A DNA stretch of 64,000 nt from positions 7,239,697 to 7,303,696 of the forward strand of contig NW_004955416.1 of the NCBI RefSeq assembly GCF_000276665.1. Reading direction: 5' to 3'. Source of the DNA: Chinchilla lanigera. Its lineage: Eukaryota; Chordata; Mammalia; Rodentia; Chinchillidae. Numbering within the stretch: the stretch's first letter is position 1; every line of letters starts with the position of its first letter. The translations under genes and the position numbers were made by a program. Shown one piece after another: positions 10,952-29,803 of this stretch. Below the pieces are notes generated by a model. It was not told the DNA's origin. It saw only the letters and a program-made list of their open reading frames with translations, and did not search any database.

Positions 10952-11771
10952 NNNNNNNNNNNNNNNNNNNNNNNNNNNNNNNNNNNNNNNNNNNNNNNNN
11001 NNNNNNNNNNNNNNNNNNNNNNNNNNNNNNNNNNNNNNNNNNNNNNNNNNNNNNNNNNNNNNNNNNNNNNNNNNNNNNNNNNNNNNNNNNNNNNNNNNNN
11101 NNNNNNNNNNNNNNNNNNNNNNNNNNNNNNNNNNNNNNNNNNNNNNNNNNNNNNNNNNNNNNNNNNNNNNNNNNNNNNNNNNNNNNNNNNNNNNNNNNNN
11201 NNNNNNNNNNNNNNNNNNNNNNNNNNNNNNNNNNNNNNNNNNNNNNNNNNNNNNNNNNNNNNNNNNNNNNNNNNNNNNNNNNNNNNNNNNNNNNNNNNNN
11301 NNNNNNNNNNNNNNNNNNNNNNNNNNNNNNNNNNNNNNNNNNNNNNNNNNNNNNNNNNNNNNNNNNNNNNNNNNNNNNNNNNNNNNNNNNNNNNNNNNNN
11401 NNNNNNNNNNNNNNNNNNNNNNNNNNNNNNNNNNNNNNNNNNNNNNNNNNNNNNNNNNNNNNNNNNNNNNNNNNNNNNNNNNNNNNNNNNNNNNNNNNNN
11501 NNNNNNNNNNNNNNNNNNNNNNNNNNNNNNNNNNNNNNNNNNNNNNNNNNNNNNNNNNNNNNNNNNNNNNNNNNNNNNNNNNNNNNNNNNNNNNNNNNNN
11601 NNNNNNNNNNNNNNNNNNNNNNNNNNNNNNNNNNNNNNNNNNNNNNNNNNNNNNNNNNNNNNNNNNNNNNNNNNNNNNNNNNNNNNNNNNNNNNNNNNNN
11701 NNNNNNNNNNNNNNNNNNNNNNNNNNNNNNNNNNNNNNNNNNNNNNNNNNNNNNNNNNNNNNNNNNNNNNN
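10952..11771. other. Assembly gap (820 N)
   Basis: A run of 820 N inside the CpG island. It removes the INAFM2 5'UTR and most of its coding sequence. Long translations across this gap on either strand are artefacts of reading N as any codon. Confidence 0.99.
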
Positions 11772-11875
<104 letters not shown>

Positions 11876-14800
11876 GGCCCCGCAGCGGGGCGGCGGGGAA
11901 CCATCCTCCCCAAGCTCGGAGGCCGGACTTTGCAGCAGGACGGGGCGGGAGTGACCCCTCCGGAGTGAACGTCCCCACACACACACCCCTACGATCGCCA
12001 GCTCACCCGGGAGCCGGTGTCCCGCAACCGGATCTTCAGGGACCACGATTCGCCAGGGACTGGGGTTTGGTCTTCCCAGGACCGTGCTGCGCCAGGGCCC
12101 TGAGCCCTGAGAAGGAAGGGGGGAGTCCTGGCACCGCACCCTCTGTGCTGAAGCTCTGGTGTTTCCTATATGCAGGGGTGACTGGGACTTTCCCCCCCCC
12201 CCAAGACTCAGGGGAAGAGGGAGCTGTAGGGGCTCTTTTTTAATAAGCTGAAGCTCTCAAAAGGAAGAGGGCACCAAAAGTAGTGGAGCTCAGGTACGTC
12301 AACCTAGTTGCAGTGGCCAGAAATGCATTTAATTTATAGATCCCTGTATATAGTTGTTGACATGTGCACTAGCAGCTATAATCACAGAACTCTATGTACC
12401 CTCCCACACCTTGGGTAGCTACTGACTGATATGGTCCAGCAAGGGCTATTTGTGGCCTCCAAAGTGCACCTAGCCGGAAGGGCACAAACATGGCTTTTTC
12501 TCATCACCTTCTCTCCCCTGTCCCCCACCTTTTCAGAAAGACAGGTTTATGACGTTCTTACACAGAGAATAATCATTCATGACATGACAGAAGTAGAAGC
12601 AGTTTAGGGAGGGTGGTTAATGTACTGATCCCTCCTCTTCCCACCCCTCATGGGGAAGCCAAAGTGGCTTCCTGTTGTAGCCCTGAGTGTCTGGATATGG
12701 GCCAGGGGCGATGGAAGAGAAAGAGCAGTGCTGCTGTGCTTTAGTATTTGGCCTTCCTCTCGCAGAATTCTTTTAGGAAGAACAAGCTTTTGTAAGTAAA
12801 GTGGCAAGTGTTTTATCCACCCCCTCCCCCTTCTCCTCAGGATCTTGTCAGGTTCCAGATCTTGTCTTAATTTATTTCTTGCTCCTCAAGATCTTGTCTT
12901 GTTCACCTTTGCCTTCCTTCTTTCCTGAACCTATAGCAACTCAGCTGCTCTGCTATTGGGATGAAATCTGTTGTGAAACAAGCTTTGTGTCCTCTGGGTT
13001 TGAGTTGTACTACAGAATCAGAAAGTCCAGTAGGTGGGCTTCAAACTCAGGATTGTGCTTACCTACCATGCTTAAGGGTTGCGCTCTGATAGCCAATTAA
13101 GAGACCAGCCATGGGAAGGTTGAATTGGCTTGTCTTTATCTTTCCTGATAAGCTTCACTTAAATGCAGCCTATAATTTTACAGAGGAGGTGACAAACATC
13201 AAGGGAAATGACATACATACAGCTTTGGGGCAGCAAGAATTATACTTACTCAATTTGGATTGCATTTCCTTCTGCCACTTGCTTTTAGGCAATTGAGTGT
13301 GGGTAGTGACAAGATATCAAACTCTTTTATGTTTCCTTTTTTGGGAAATGAGGCACTTAAAAAATAATAAAAGGAAAAGATGCACCTGAGTCTTGAAACA
13401 GTTTGTCTTTCCAGTTTTCTGGCCTGCATTCTAATTAGCTCTGGTCCAAATTTACAGGACAACAGCCTTGCTTTAAGCCATGTCCTGTTGTGGCCAAGAA
13501 AATAGCAACTGAGCTGTCACAGCCTACCAGCAGGCTGGTAACACCCCGAGGTCTCTGGACTTAGAGGACATTTCTTAGACTAGGACTTCAGTCATCAGGA
13601 AGCCTATGAGGCCTTTTTAAATTTTTGGTGAGAGACTGAGAGAAGAAACAAAACGCTACTTTATAACTTCAATAATAGCCTGTAATTTATATTTATTGTG
13701 TGAATTTTTAGTCCTATATTTTAATAATTTGTAAACTGATCTCTTATTCCAAGAATCCTTTTGGACTTGCAGGAGAACATCTGGGAGTCCAGGCCTGTGC
13801 CCCCACCCCCCTTCGTGATCCCAGCTGTCTGGACTGTTTAAATCCAATTTGGGATGGATCAAAGATCCCAGGGAGCCCACTAGTCGGTCCAGCTGGCCTC
13901 CTGACTCTAAAGCCTTCACTGGAATTGGGACATTTGCTCCAGCCCTAGCTGTGAACATGACCAGAGACGTTATTTATAATTCAGCCATTCAAGATATACC
14001 TGTATTCAAAAAGTCCTGTATATTTTTTAAAAGTTTTATTTTTCAGGTGAACAAAAATACATTCTAAGAACTCTGCCTAAGCCTGTGTTGATCATTTCTC
14101 TTATTGGCTTTGTGGGGAAGGAGCAGAGGTGCTCTGAGACCTGGTGGATACTTGGTAATGAATAGGTCTAGGAGGAAGAAGCAATTGCCTTTCTCTTCTC
14201 AGTGCCCAGTGGCTCAGCTGAATTGATTATAGCAAAGGGTGGCAGAATCCATCTTAGTCAGGAAGCAGTCATGGGCTTGGGAGAAGTGAGATCTACTCAG
14301 CCACCTTTTGCCAACCTTGAAAAGGCTGAAGAAAAGTTGCTTTACCAGACTCTGAGCAGATGCCTGGCTGAAGGCTGAAAGCTAAAAGACCAGTGTGCGT
14401 GAATGTTAAACTGTCAGTAAGCCGAGCGCTGAGATGAGGATAAGCTGCCCGATGGCATCGCTCTTCTCACTTTTAAACCGTTTGCTCCTAGATAAATCGG
14501 GAAGTGCTAGCCCACTGCTTGGTCAAAGCTTTGTCTGCCAGAACTAAATAGATGAGCGGTGTCGGTTGGTTGCTTCGACGGTAATTTTTCTCCCCTTAAA
14601 GCAAACAAAAAAGGTGTGGGTGAAGAGCATAAATATAAGGGTTTAGTTATGCTGCAAAATACATGGTAAGCAATTAAGCTCAGCTCATTATTCGACAATG
14701 CTGCCCAGTACAAACCTGAGTGAGAAACCAGTGTTGGTGGGGCCCCCTGAGGCCTGCACTTCACCGGAGCTGTTGGGGGGTTAGCCACTGTGCTTTCACA

Positions 14801-16253
14801 TTACCTTGTAGTCTGCAGGGAGTCATGGAAAAAGCCCGCCCTTCCTTTATTTCCCTCTTCAGCCTACACAATGGCTTTCTGTGAAAGGGCTTGGTAAGGC
14901 AGAGCAGAGGGGAGTGAAAGAGTTTCCAGGCTCTCTGAGTCACCCCCTCCTTTCTGCAGACGGTGACATGTGGCTTCTGCTGCTGAGCACAGCTTCATGA
15001 GCTGGGCACAGACAGCAGTAGGTCCAGCAGGAGCCTGCTGGTCGATGAGAATGGCCGTGTTGTCTGGGAGCGGTGGTCAGAACAGCTTTCTTTGCAAGCA
15101 TTAGAAATAAGCAGCAAAATGACCTGTCAGCTAGGAGAGAGAGTTCTCCCAGAAGGTATTTTTTTCCTCTCCTTTGTACCCAGACTACCAGACTATTTCT
15201 AGGTGTTTGCTTATATTAGAAGGCACTGTAAACATTCCCTAGCAGCCTCAATTCCAAGGAAGAGAATCCTTTAGTCAGAGTGAAGTTTTAGAAAGTAATG
15301 GGGTTAGGGAGCCATTTAAACTGAGTTTTGGGGGTATCTTTTCTGACCGTGGATGCTCAGATGCAAAGAAGAGTTTCTCTGAAATACTTCTCTTCCTAAT
15401 AGCTGTAGATTGCTACATGGCATGAGACCAGTTTCCCAGATTTTCTGTCTACCTTGTTTTTCAGTTTTCACTGGGGAATCTAAGATAGATAGTGCGTTCT
15501 TTAGCTGAGTATTTATATCCCATTTTGAAATGCTGAGTGCAGAGGTCTACTTGTTCCAACATGTTTCTTTAAGGAGAACAGAGAGGTCGGTGGGGGCTTT
15601 AGCACTGCCACAGCCATTTAAAAGGGTCAGAATTGTCCTCCCTTTTCTGTCTGCCGAGAATTGAGGTATTTCTGGAATTGTAATTCAGTAACAAAACAGT
15701 CACAACTGTACTTTTTTTCCCTTTTGCCTCCCTGGGTGGAGGAAGGGACTGCAGTAACTTTACCCATTTCTTCTGACACGTGCTAACTCAGTGCCTGGCA
15801 CAGAGCAGTAGGTGCTCAGTTTGTTCATCACCTGGTTGATTGTGGTGTTGGATGGAATTGGCCTGGCTGTTGTTGTGTCCCTGTCATAATCCACTTGTGT
15901 ACCTGCAACCACAACCCATAATCTGGTACAAAAGGACCCTGCAAATTGTAGCCGCACTAACCCCTCTGGCCTCAGCCTCTTTATTTCCAACAGGAGACAG
16001 GTTTGGTCTTCCTGTGCTTTCCAGTTGCCAGAAGTCCACAGCTACGTTCCGTGTGGTGTTTAGTGGACGTGACACAGGCTGTGACCCATTCATTGTCTCC
16101 TCTGTGCCAGCCCTAATGTTGAGCTACAAAAATAGCTGTTCTGTTGACAGTTTTTGGTCACATCTGTTTCACTTGCTGACATAGCCTGTGGTTTTGTGCT
16201 GCCAGAAAGCCTGTGTTATGCTTTTTCTTCCCTCCAGTAGCTAATTAAATAAA
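11876..16253 (+). other. INAFM2: Probable INAFM2 3'UTR with candidate poly(A) signals
   Basis: About 4.4 kb of unique, AT-moderate sequence follows the INAFM2 stop with no B1 or ID SINE; the first is at 16555. Perfect AATAAA hexamers occur at 13366-13371 and 16248-16253. The latter would make a long 3'UTR ending just before SINE-bearing DNA. The only repeat seen is a MIR/L2-like piece near 15776-15840. No open frame here looks coding. The 3'UTR extent is inferred, not seen. Confidence 0.4.
15776..15845 (+). mobile_element. MIR/L2-like 3' fragment
   Basis: Contains the typical 3' end block agtgcctggcacagagcagt followed by aggtgctcagtttgttcatc. Confidence 0.6.
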
Positions 16254-16554
16254 CATAACAGCTTCTCTTTGCCACATCACAGACTGTACTGGCCCTCCTC
16301 CGACCTGGGTCAGAAACAGGCCTGGCTCCCAGTGGTCCATCATGCACATGAGCCACCTGTCAGTGAGGGGCACTCTGGGCCCCATTCAATTCTAGAAACG
16401 TTGGTTAAGCCACCAGGAAGGGACCAGAAAGTGACCAACAACCCTTGCCCTTTATAGTCATGCTCAGAGAGTCTTCAGGTGCCCTGTCTTCTTAATTTCA
16501 GCAATGTTTTTACAATAGTTTTTTGGTTAAATAGTAATGAGAGGGGTTTTTTGG

Positions 16555-16708
16555 TTTTGTTTTTGTCTTTTTGAGACAGGGTCTCGCTATGTAGTTCAGG
16601 CTGGTCTTGAGCTCACTTTGTAGCCCAGGCTGGCCTCAAACTCTCAATAATCCCCCTGCTTCAGCCTCCCGAGTGCTGGGATTACAGGCGTGCGCCACCA
16701 CGCCCGGA
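16555..16708 (-). mobile_element. B1-like SINE, reverse, well preserved
   Basis: Starts with a T/G-rich tail and TTTGAGACAGGGTCTCGC and ends GGCGTGCGCCACCACGCC. Many CpGs are retained, so it is fairly young. Confidence 0.9.
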
Positions 16709-16709
16709 A

Positions 16710-18770
16710 GTAATGAGAATTTAACTAATATCCTTAGGAATGTTTTCCATAAACCACTACCACTCCTTCATGAACTGTTTAGTGCCTGCACTGTAACGAG
16801 TGAGCTCCAAAAGCCCCAAAACAAACTTTGTCCAAGAACCAGCAATTGTGTTCATCACCAGTGATTTCCATTTAAAGATTCACTTCTCCGCTCTCTCAAT
16901 GCTTGTAGTCACTGTTAAGGTCTCCCCAGCCTGTGTACAGAGGCCACCTGACCCCTCTCAGCTCCCTGCTGGTAGCCTGGGCAGTGTCAAATCACGGCGG
17001 CTAGCCCCAGAGCTGTGGACAGCTCATGACATCACTAGGACCTGTTGGGGAGACAGTGTGTCCTCAGAAGGGACCCCTGAACTGGAAGCTTGGACACATG
17101 GGATCTCAGCGGTGACATTAGTTAAGGCTCTGCTCCTTTCCCTTTTCTGGCAACCGATAGAACTGACCTCAGGAGAGAAAATGGAGGTAACTGATGTGAA
17201 GGGGCCTTGAGATCTTGGGAGCAAAGCGCAGTGTATACACAGGAAACAGTGTGTTTTCAAGGGTGTGTCTGCCCCTTTGGGAAAGAACAATGCATGGAAA
17301 GAAACGTGAAGGGGTCGTTAGTAAACGACACCATCGCCCAAGCCAACAGTGTCAGCCTCCCCTGGGAACCTGATAGGCCCAGTCCCAGATCAATTGAATG
17401 CACAGCTCGGCAACAGAACGGGCCCTCCCATTCTAGCTGGTTTCCAGGTGATGTGTTTGGGTGCACACTGAGTTTGGAGAACCACTGGCCCAGGCTCTCC
17501 TCTGATCTGGTCATGTAGGGTTAGGGTCCTTCTGTTTGGACAGCTGGTTATCAAGTGGCTTTTGACCCTTCTGCTTTCTTGAAGCCAGCTGCCCTGCTGG
17601 GAGAAGAGGAAGCACTGTGTCCCCTGAGTCCGTAAGAAAAGGGAAAAAGCCTACGTTGTCCATTACTTTTGACAGCGGCAGGAGAACTCGCCCTGGAGAG
17701 CTTGTTAAGCCGGAGGCAGGCCTGAGAGCTCCCCCTCCCTCTCCCGCAAAGGCACCAACGGTTGCCGCACCTCCTGCCCTAGGGCCTGCAGCTTCTCCAG
17801 CCAGTCCTTAAAAGGAGCAGTGGGTGCCACATTTGTTCTCTCTGGTGCCAGGTCTGTGCTATTTCACTTCCCCGGCGGCAAGTGGATGCTTAGTGAGTGG
17901 TGACGTAGGCCCAGCAGGCTTGCTGACAAAAAGCAGCCCTTCTGCCAGCTCTACTCTTCGCCTTCTCCAGCCCTGAGCTCTCCCCCTGCAGAGATGTCAT
18001 GGGCACCCTGTCAGCCCTTCCTCATCAGCCCTGATAAACCCTGGCTCAGAAGGAGATGCTGGTGGGGTCTGTGGACATTGATAAATGACACAAGAAACAA
18101 GTGAAATAGTGAAATAGTGTCTACTTTTTTCTATTTCCTTGACTCCTTCCTCCTCAATTCCATCCCCCCAAGAAGAAACAGCCATATGGAGATTTTTGCC
18201 ATTTCCTTGGCTGGGGGCGGGAGGGGGGGGTGGACGACTATGGCCATCTTTACCTATTATTCCTGTGCCTCAGGTCAGAGCTGACTGGTAGTGAGACCTT
18301 CCAAATTGGTGCCTTGTTAGATTAGCTGGCCATCCCCTGCCTCCTAGGATCCCCAGTTACCTGTCTCTTAACCGTAAGAAAATATAGTCATGATGCTTCT
18401 TCCGGTGGTAAAACTTAACTCTAGGATGCAGAGCAAACACCACAAGGCTTTGGTTTCTGAGGAAAATGTGAAAGCAAGCATTTGTAAGATTGCTTCTGTG
18501 TCAGAATTAAGGGGAAGTGACGGAGCCAGTGGGTGAGCATAAAGAACAGTCACTTAAAAAGCCGGAATACTTGCTGAGGTGTTCAGTTCTACTGGAACAC
18601 CCACGGATGGGGGTAAGAGAAGCTACCCCTGGCAGGCTAGATAAACCTTACAAGCCACCTCTCCTTCCCTGGAGAGTGCACTGACCACCAGTGAAGATGA
18701 GGACAAAAGAGAATGTAAAGGAAATGACAGAAAGCAAAGTAGACAGAGATCACACCAAATAGCCACTTTG
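16710..18770. other. Unique sequence between INAFM2 and CCDC9B, no gene seen
   Basis: About 2 kb with no recognisable exon, RNA gene or young repeat. It lies between the likely 3' ends of two converging genes. Confidence 0.5.
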
Positions 18771-18776
18771 TTTATT
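18771..18776 (-). terminator. Candidate CCDC9B poly(A) signal
   Basis: TTTATT on the plus strand is AATAAA on the minus strand. It is the only perfect AATAAA I found downstream of the CCDC9B stop, giving a 3'UTR of about 3.1 kb. It sits at the edge of a MIR/L2-like block, so it may instead be part of that repeat. Confidence 0.35.
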
Positions 18777-19030
18777 CAACAGATTTTCACCGAGTGCCTT
18801 CCGAGTGCCAGGTAAGCAGCCTGGAGTGTCTACGGCATGCCAGGTATATTTCACAAACTTTCATTTTCTCAACAACTCTTCAAGGTAGATGTCACTTTGC
18901 AAGGAGACTGAGGCCTTACAGGTTAAGATTGGCCAGAGTCACTGAGCTGACAGGTGGCGGGCCTAGGGTTCAGATTCAGTCTGTTAGATGCCAAGGCCAG
19001 TGCTCGTTCCACTCTACCATGCTGCCTGTC
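18776..19030 (-). mobile_element. MIR element(s)
   Basis: The block attcaacagattttcaccgag is followed by a clear MIR core (ctcttcaaggtagatgtcac, agactgaggccttacaggtt, gtcactgagctgacaggtgg) and ends gctcgttccactctaccatg. Strand assignment is tentative. It would lie in the CCDC9B 3'UTR. Confidence 0.65.
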
Positions 19031-19765
19031 ATCAAAACACATGGCTTTCTTGTGTCTGGTCTACTGTTTTCTTCCTGCTATGTGAGATGGGTCTGGGACA
19101 GAGAGGCCTCTGCCTTTTCATTCCTCTTGTCTCAAGGCCTTAGTACAGATGTGCTTTCCCTGCTGGCTCCTTCCTACTCTTGTGTCCCCTCCTTGCTCAG
19201 CTCTTCTGGCCCTATGTCTAGGTTCCTGATAGCCAAGTTTAATGAAGGCCTTTGAAGAGTAGTCTTGTCTGATGGTTGGAAAGGGTAAGGGCATCCGAGA
19301 AGAAGGGTCAAAGCCAGGAAGAGATATGACCAGCTTGTCACGACTCCATGCACTATGGAGGGTGACTATGCTTCCTCCTCCACAGCTGGTTCCAGTTCCC
19401 TTATTTTGCAGAAGAGCGCTCCTTTCCCAGGAGAAGCTCAAGGTATCTCCCTGCACTACCATCTTCCTGCAGCGATGCCATCCTGCGCTATTCTCTCTTC
19501 TCCTGGCCTCAGGGCACCCTTTCTCCTAAGAGTTTTTGGGTGCTACCCCATGAAGAGAAGGGCCACATCCTCCAAGCCCTGCTGCCCAACTTTTCCTCCT
19601 GCTTTGGTCCCTTTCTGAGAGCCAAGCCAGGGCTGTGCCCAATTTCTCCATTCTCTTTCCACGGTCAGACATGCCTTAACCTGCACCCTTTAATGAAGGC
19701 ATATCTGTACAGCTGGGAGCTTTGGCTCTGTGGGATACAACTGTGAATTTAGAACTCAAATTCTC

Positions 19766-19858
19766 TCCTTTTTTGTTTTTGATGTGCTACTGGATTTCAA
19801 ACCCAGGGCCTCCCTCACGCTAAGCATGTGCTCCACCACAGAGCTACATCCCCAGTCC
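19766..19858 (-). mobile_element. ID-type SINE, reverse
   Basis: The plus strand reads tttgatgtgctactggattt, then caaacccagggcctccctca and accacagagctacatcccca, the reverse complement of an ID tRNA-like body. Confidence 0.75.
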
Positions 19859-21903
19859 AGAATTCAAAGTTTTGACTGAAATCATTTTCAGAGACATCTG
19901 GACTCAAGGGCTCTGAACCTGTACCCCTAGCCTTATCCTTTGGGAGTAATGAGCTCCAGGGCCTGTGCTCCAAGGCTGTAAACTTCTCACTAGATGACGA
20001 GAGGGAAGCTTGAGCTAGGAGTCTTCACCCCGGCCCAGATGTGTCCCAGGTGCATGGGATATTTCCAAGCCTTCCCAAACTCTGTCCAAGCCCACACTGC
20101 CGCTTCCACCCTTTCACCTCCTAACATCCCTGACCAGCGCCTTGGTGCTCTGCACAGAGTTGGCACCACCCTCACTGCTTTCTGAAGATGTTCCCAGGAA
20201 GCTTGCTTTCCATTCCACTCTGAAACCAAGACGCCTGCTGCACCAGGCAGGAGTAGCCCTTCCCTGCTCCTATACAGCCAGCAACCTGCCTGTTAGATCT
20301 GCCTTCTCTCCCAGCCCTCCTCTCCTTTTCATCTAGACCCTTACTGCTCAAAAGGTGGAGTCCAGGAACCAGCAGGAGCAGCAGGCCTCACTTTCAGGCC
20401 TTCTCCAGAACCTGCCTGACTTCACAGGAAAGCACGGGAAGGTGTCTCCCTTTCCTGAGTAGAGGGTGGGGGAGGAGCCAAGAGCCAGGGCAGAAGACTG
20501 AGCTGCCACCCCACAGCTCTGACCTCATGGGTAACTGTACTGACATCCTGGGGACAATCTGGACTCTCCCTAGAGCCTTGGAGGACCTATGAGGTCCACC
20601 AGCCTCTCAGGAAGACCCATGCAGGGCCAGGGAGGAGGGGAGCAGAAGGGGCCACGTGTCCCAGGCAAGGGCCAGGGTTCAAAGGGCATGGGTCACATAA
20701 AAGAGGAGCAGCTGCCTCCACCAAGCAGAGATGGCTGTTTCCCCTCCGGCTCCTTCCACTGTCCTGCCCCCAGCGCTGTCAGGCGCCTACGGCCAAGAAC
20801 AGTTCCTGCTGTTCAGCCTAGAGCTGCCTATGACTGGGTTTCTTCCCTCCCTCTTGTTGGCAAAGCCACCGTCGCCCACCGGCTGGATTACTGGTAGAGG
20901 GTGCTCAGGAAATGTTTGTTGAATTGAAAGGAAGCCACAGCTTGTGCAGAGTCTGGATAACTCACCAGACATGGGCCAGGGCGGGGGGGTGGGGAGAGAC
21001 TAAGTAGGAAAGATAAGACCTGATCTCCTACTTAGCTCGAGTCAATGTCCGTCTGTCTCTTGGGTCTCTGTCTCTGTCTGATTCCTTGCTTTGGCACAGC
21101 CTTGGTGCAGCAGGAGGGGAAGAAGGAGGAAGAGAGGGCAGGAAATTACCCTAGGCAGCAGGGCCAGGCCCTGGTCTCCGTTCTGGGTGCACATGAAGTC
21201 TGACCTGGCATGGGGGAGGGGAGTGTCTGCTGGCGAGCTCTGCCACCTGCCATAGGTTCAGAAGGTGTCCCCTCCCCAGCCTGCCCTATTTCGGAGAGGA
21301 GGCCTTTCCACACAGCCTCCTTTTCACAGCCTACTCTGCTCCCAGCCCAGTCCCTGCCAACCGGCTTCAGAGGTCTCTTTAGGAGAGGTAGGAGGCTGGC
21401 AAGTGATGGCTGAGTTCCTCCGGGCTTGGCCATCCTGGGAATCTGGGACTGTGAGTCACCTACGTGAGAGCAAGGAGCATGGAAAGGACCTGGGCCTGGG
21501 CTTGCCATGCTGGCTGTGGGCCTGCCTGGACTGGAGGAGGCAGCAGCCTGCGGCCAGAGAGCGAAGCCAGGCCCTAGACACAATGAGTAGCCTGGAAAAC
21601 AGGGTGCTGGGGGCTAATGAGCCTTGTTCTGTCACCATGGTGGAAAAGGCTTGTGACCTGGGAGCAGTGGGCGCAGGTCAGGGAGCCAGCCTTGGATATC
21701 TGGTCTCAGCATAGCAATAGGCCAGAGCCTAAGCCTGCATGTGAGGGTGGGAGGTGGCCCTCTGAGGAGTTTGCCACACTGCTCAGCCAGGCTGGCACAA
21801 GCCACCAGCAACCAGGCACCCACCATCAGAAGACTCCTGACTGAGCTTCCCCCTCCTCCCTACCACAGCTCCCAGCTCCTGTGAGCCACACTCAGCATCT
21901 TCC

Positions 21904-27475
<5,572 letters not shown>

Positions 27476-28819
27476 GGCAACAGCGGGCACCGGAGAGAAT
27501 TCCAGAGCAGCCCTGGGGGAGCCAGAGCAGGAGGGAAGCCGGAGCTGCCGGAGCCGGGCCTCTGCTGGCCTCTCCCTGCCGGCTTCGCTGCTCAGCACAC
27601 GAGATCATGTTGTGATTACAAAAGACTCCTCTGGGCTCCCAGCCAGGAACGCTGTGCCGCCACCCCCACCCTTCCACTCACAGAGGGCGAGGACCAGGGC
27701 ACCGGCAGCCAGCTGGTCCTGCTCAGCACCTCTCTCTGCCCTGCCCAGCGTCCCCAGGGATTTCTCCCTGGTGGGTCAAGCCCACACAGGAGGCCTGGCT
27801 GTCCTGGCCCTGCCTGAGGCCCGATGTACCAGCAGGACCTCTGCCTGGGGCTGCCTGCCTATTGTCTCTGCCCCACCCATCAGGCCCATGGTCTGAGGCC
27901 CCCACTTCAGGTGGCCTCCCTCTCCAGTTGGCTCTACCAGCACTAGTTTAAGGCAGTAGGGTTCAAGAAGCTCACCTCCAGCCACCACACATAACCTCAT
28001 ACCTAAAATACCATGTTAGTCACAAGTACTGTCTGCATCTGCCGGCACAGCCACTCTTAGGAGGCACCCTGTCTGGCTTCTGGCCCTCGGTATGCTAAGG
28101 CCCTCCCAGGCCCTTAGCATCAGCTCAGAGCTGCCGACAGCCTCGCTCCCATGGGCTCCTCATACCAGGCCCTTCCTGGTCTTGCTCTTCCCTTCTGGCC
28201 TCTGACCCAGAGGAAAGATGCAGCCCTTCGCAGGAAAGTCTCTCCCAAATCATCCTCACACAGCCGAGGCTGGTGCCCCTGCCCTGCGCAGCCAGCCCTA
28301 TCCTGGGCCTCTCAGGCCCAAGGCTTGTACAAGGGAGCGTGGTGAGCGCTCCATTAGGGGGAGCCTGGGGTCTGCTTCAGTAGTTATGCGGCCTGGCCTT
28401 CCAAGCCCTGAAGTGTCAGGACCCGGGCATTCCCCACATCCCTGCCTGACCAGGCCTCAGTTTCCACATCCCCTCTGTCTGGAGCAGAAAGTCTCTCTGC
28501 CACTCTTTCTTCCCAAACCAGCCCACCTAGCCAGAGGCCCAGTCTCTGCTCCTCTGCTCCTCTGCTCCTCTTTTTCCTTCCCATCCTCTCCCGCTCCCCA
28601 GTCCACCCCACCAGGAGTAGCTCTTTCTCTCTCCAGGCCTTCACCCAGCCCCACCCCCACCCCTGCACCGCCAGAGTTCCCATCCTGCTGGAAATGCCAC
28701 TGTGCTCTCTCCTCCTTTCCTGCCGGATGTTCCCACTGAGTCACACTCAGCTCCTTTCAGAGCGACAGTGACGCACCCAGGCTCCTTACCCTGGGCCAAA
28801 CACACACATTCCCTCTCTT

Positions 28820-28823
<4 letters not shown>

Positions 28824-28866
<43 letters not shown>
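28824..28866. repeat. (CA)n microsatellite
   Basis: About 21 uninterrupted CA dinucleotides, ending acacgc. Likely length-polymorphic. Confidence 0.98.
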
Positions 28867-28868
<2 letters not shown>

Positions 28869-29785
28869 TCTTTTCTACTCTCTCAGCATCCTGCCCCACA
28901 CAGGCTGCTAACTCCCAGCCACAGAAGCCTCGGAAGTCTCCAGGAGCCTCAAACTCCCCATCACCTGTGCCCCCTGCTGCTGGAGCAGGAAGCCCCTAGC
29001 CCTGGCCTGGGAGGGAGGGTGGGAGGGAGACTGGTGTCTGCCGTTCTTTTTGGACCTCAGGCCTCCAGGTCAAGTCTTGGGAGGAGAGATGTGGAGAGAG
29101 AAGGCTTCAGGGAAGAGGCGAGGTTTCTGTCCCCTGAGCCCCATTCCCAGCCAGGGTGGGGACAAGGGAGCAGTGAGGATCTGCAGACACAGCCATCGTG
29201 CGAGGAAGAGACCCAGCTCTTTTAGAAGCACCTGCAGGGACAAATGCCCCTGACCTGGAGGCAAAGGCTTCCTGGCCCATCAGGCTGGAGGCCCACGTGC
29301 GCAAGACAAGCCCACAGTCACACAGGGGACCTACAGTGGCTGGCCACGTGCCTCCAAGTGTTACTCACACAATATGTTGTGCCTCTGAGCAGCCCCCACA
29401 TCTACCACCTTCTGCAGAATCTGCAGTTTGCCTGTCTGCCTCACCATTGGGCAGAGGCTTCTGAGGCAGGAATCAAGTGCCTCAGGATCAAATGCTTAGG
29501 AGCCCCAGGGCCTGGGGCAGTGACCCATGTAGGCTGCGGAGGCTCTGCCTGCAGAAGGAATCTGGAATCCACACTCTCCAGACCACTGCTGTGGGAATCC
29601 TGTGCACACCCTGTGCTGCCTTTCTGCCCCTTTTATCCCAGAATTCTCCCAGCTCCAAGAGAGCTGGTGCTTGGCAAAGGCCTCTAAGAGTGCTCTCTCC
29701 TTGCCCTGGGGAGAAATCCGCAGGAAGCCGAGGGAGGCGGGGACAAGGGCGATATTCCCGAGACCGCAGTGCTGTTACAGCATGC

Positions 29786-29803
29786 CACCACTAGAGGGCA
29801 GCA
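29786..29803 (+). promoter_or_regulatory. Candidate CTCF site, strong match
   Basis: Reads CACCACTAGAGGGCAGCA, matching the CTCF consensus core CCASYAGRKGGCRS at every informative position. Intergenic, about 2 kb upstream of the presumed CCDC9B start. Confidence 0.5.
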
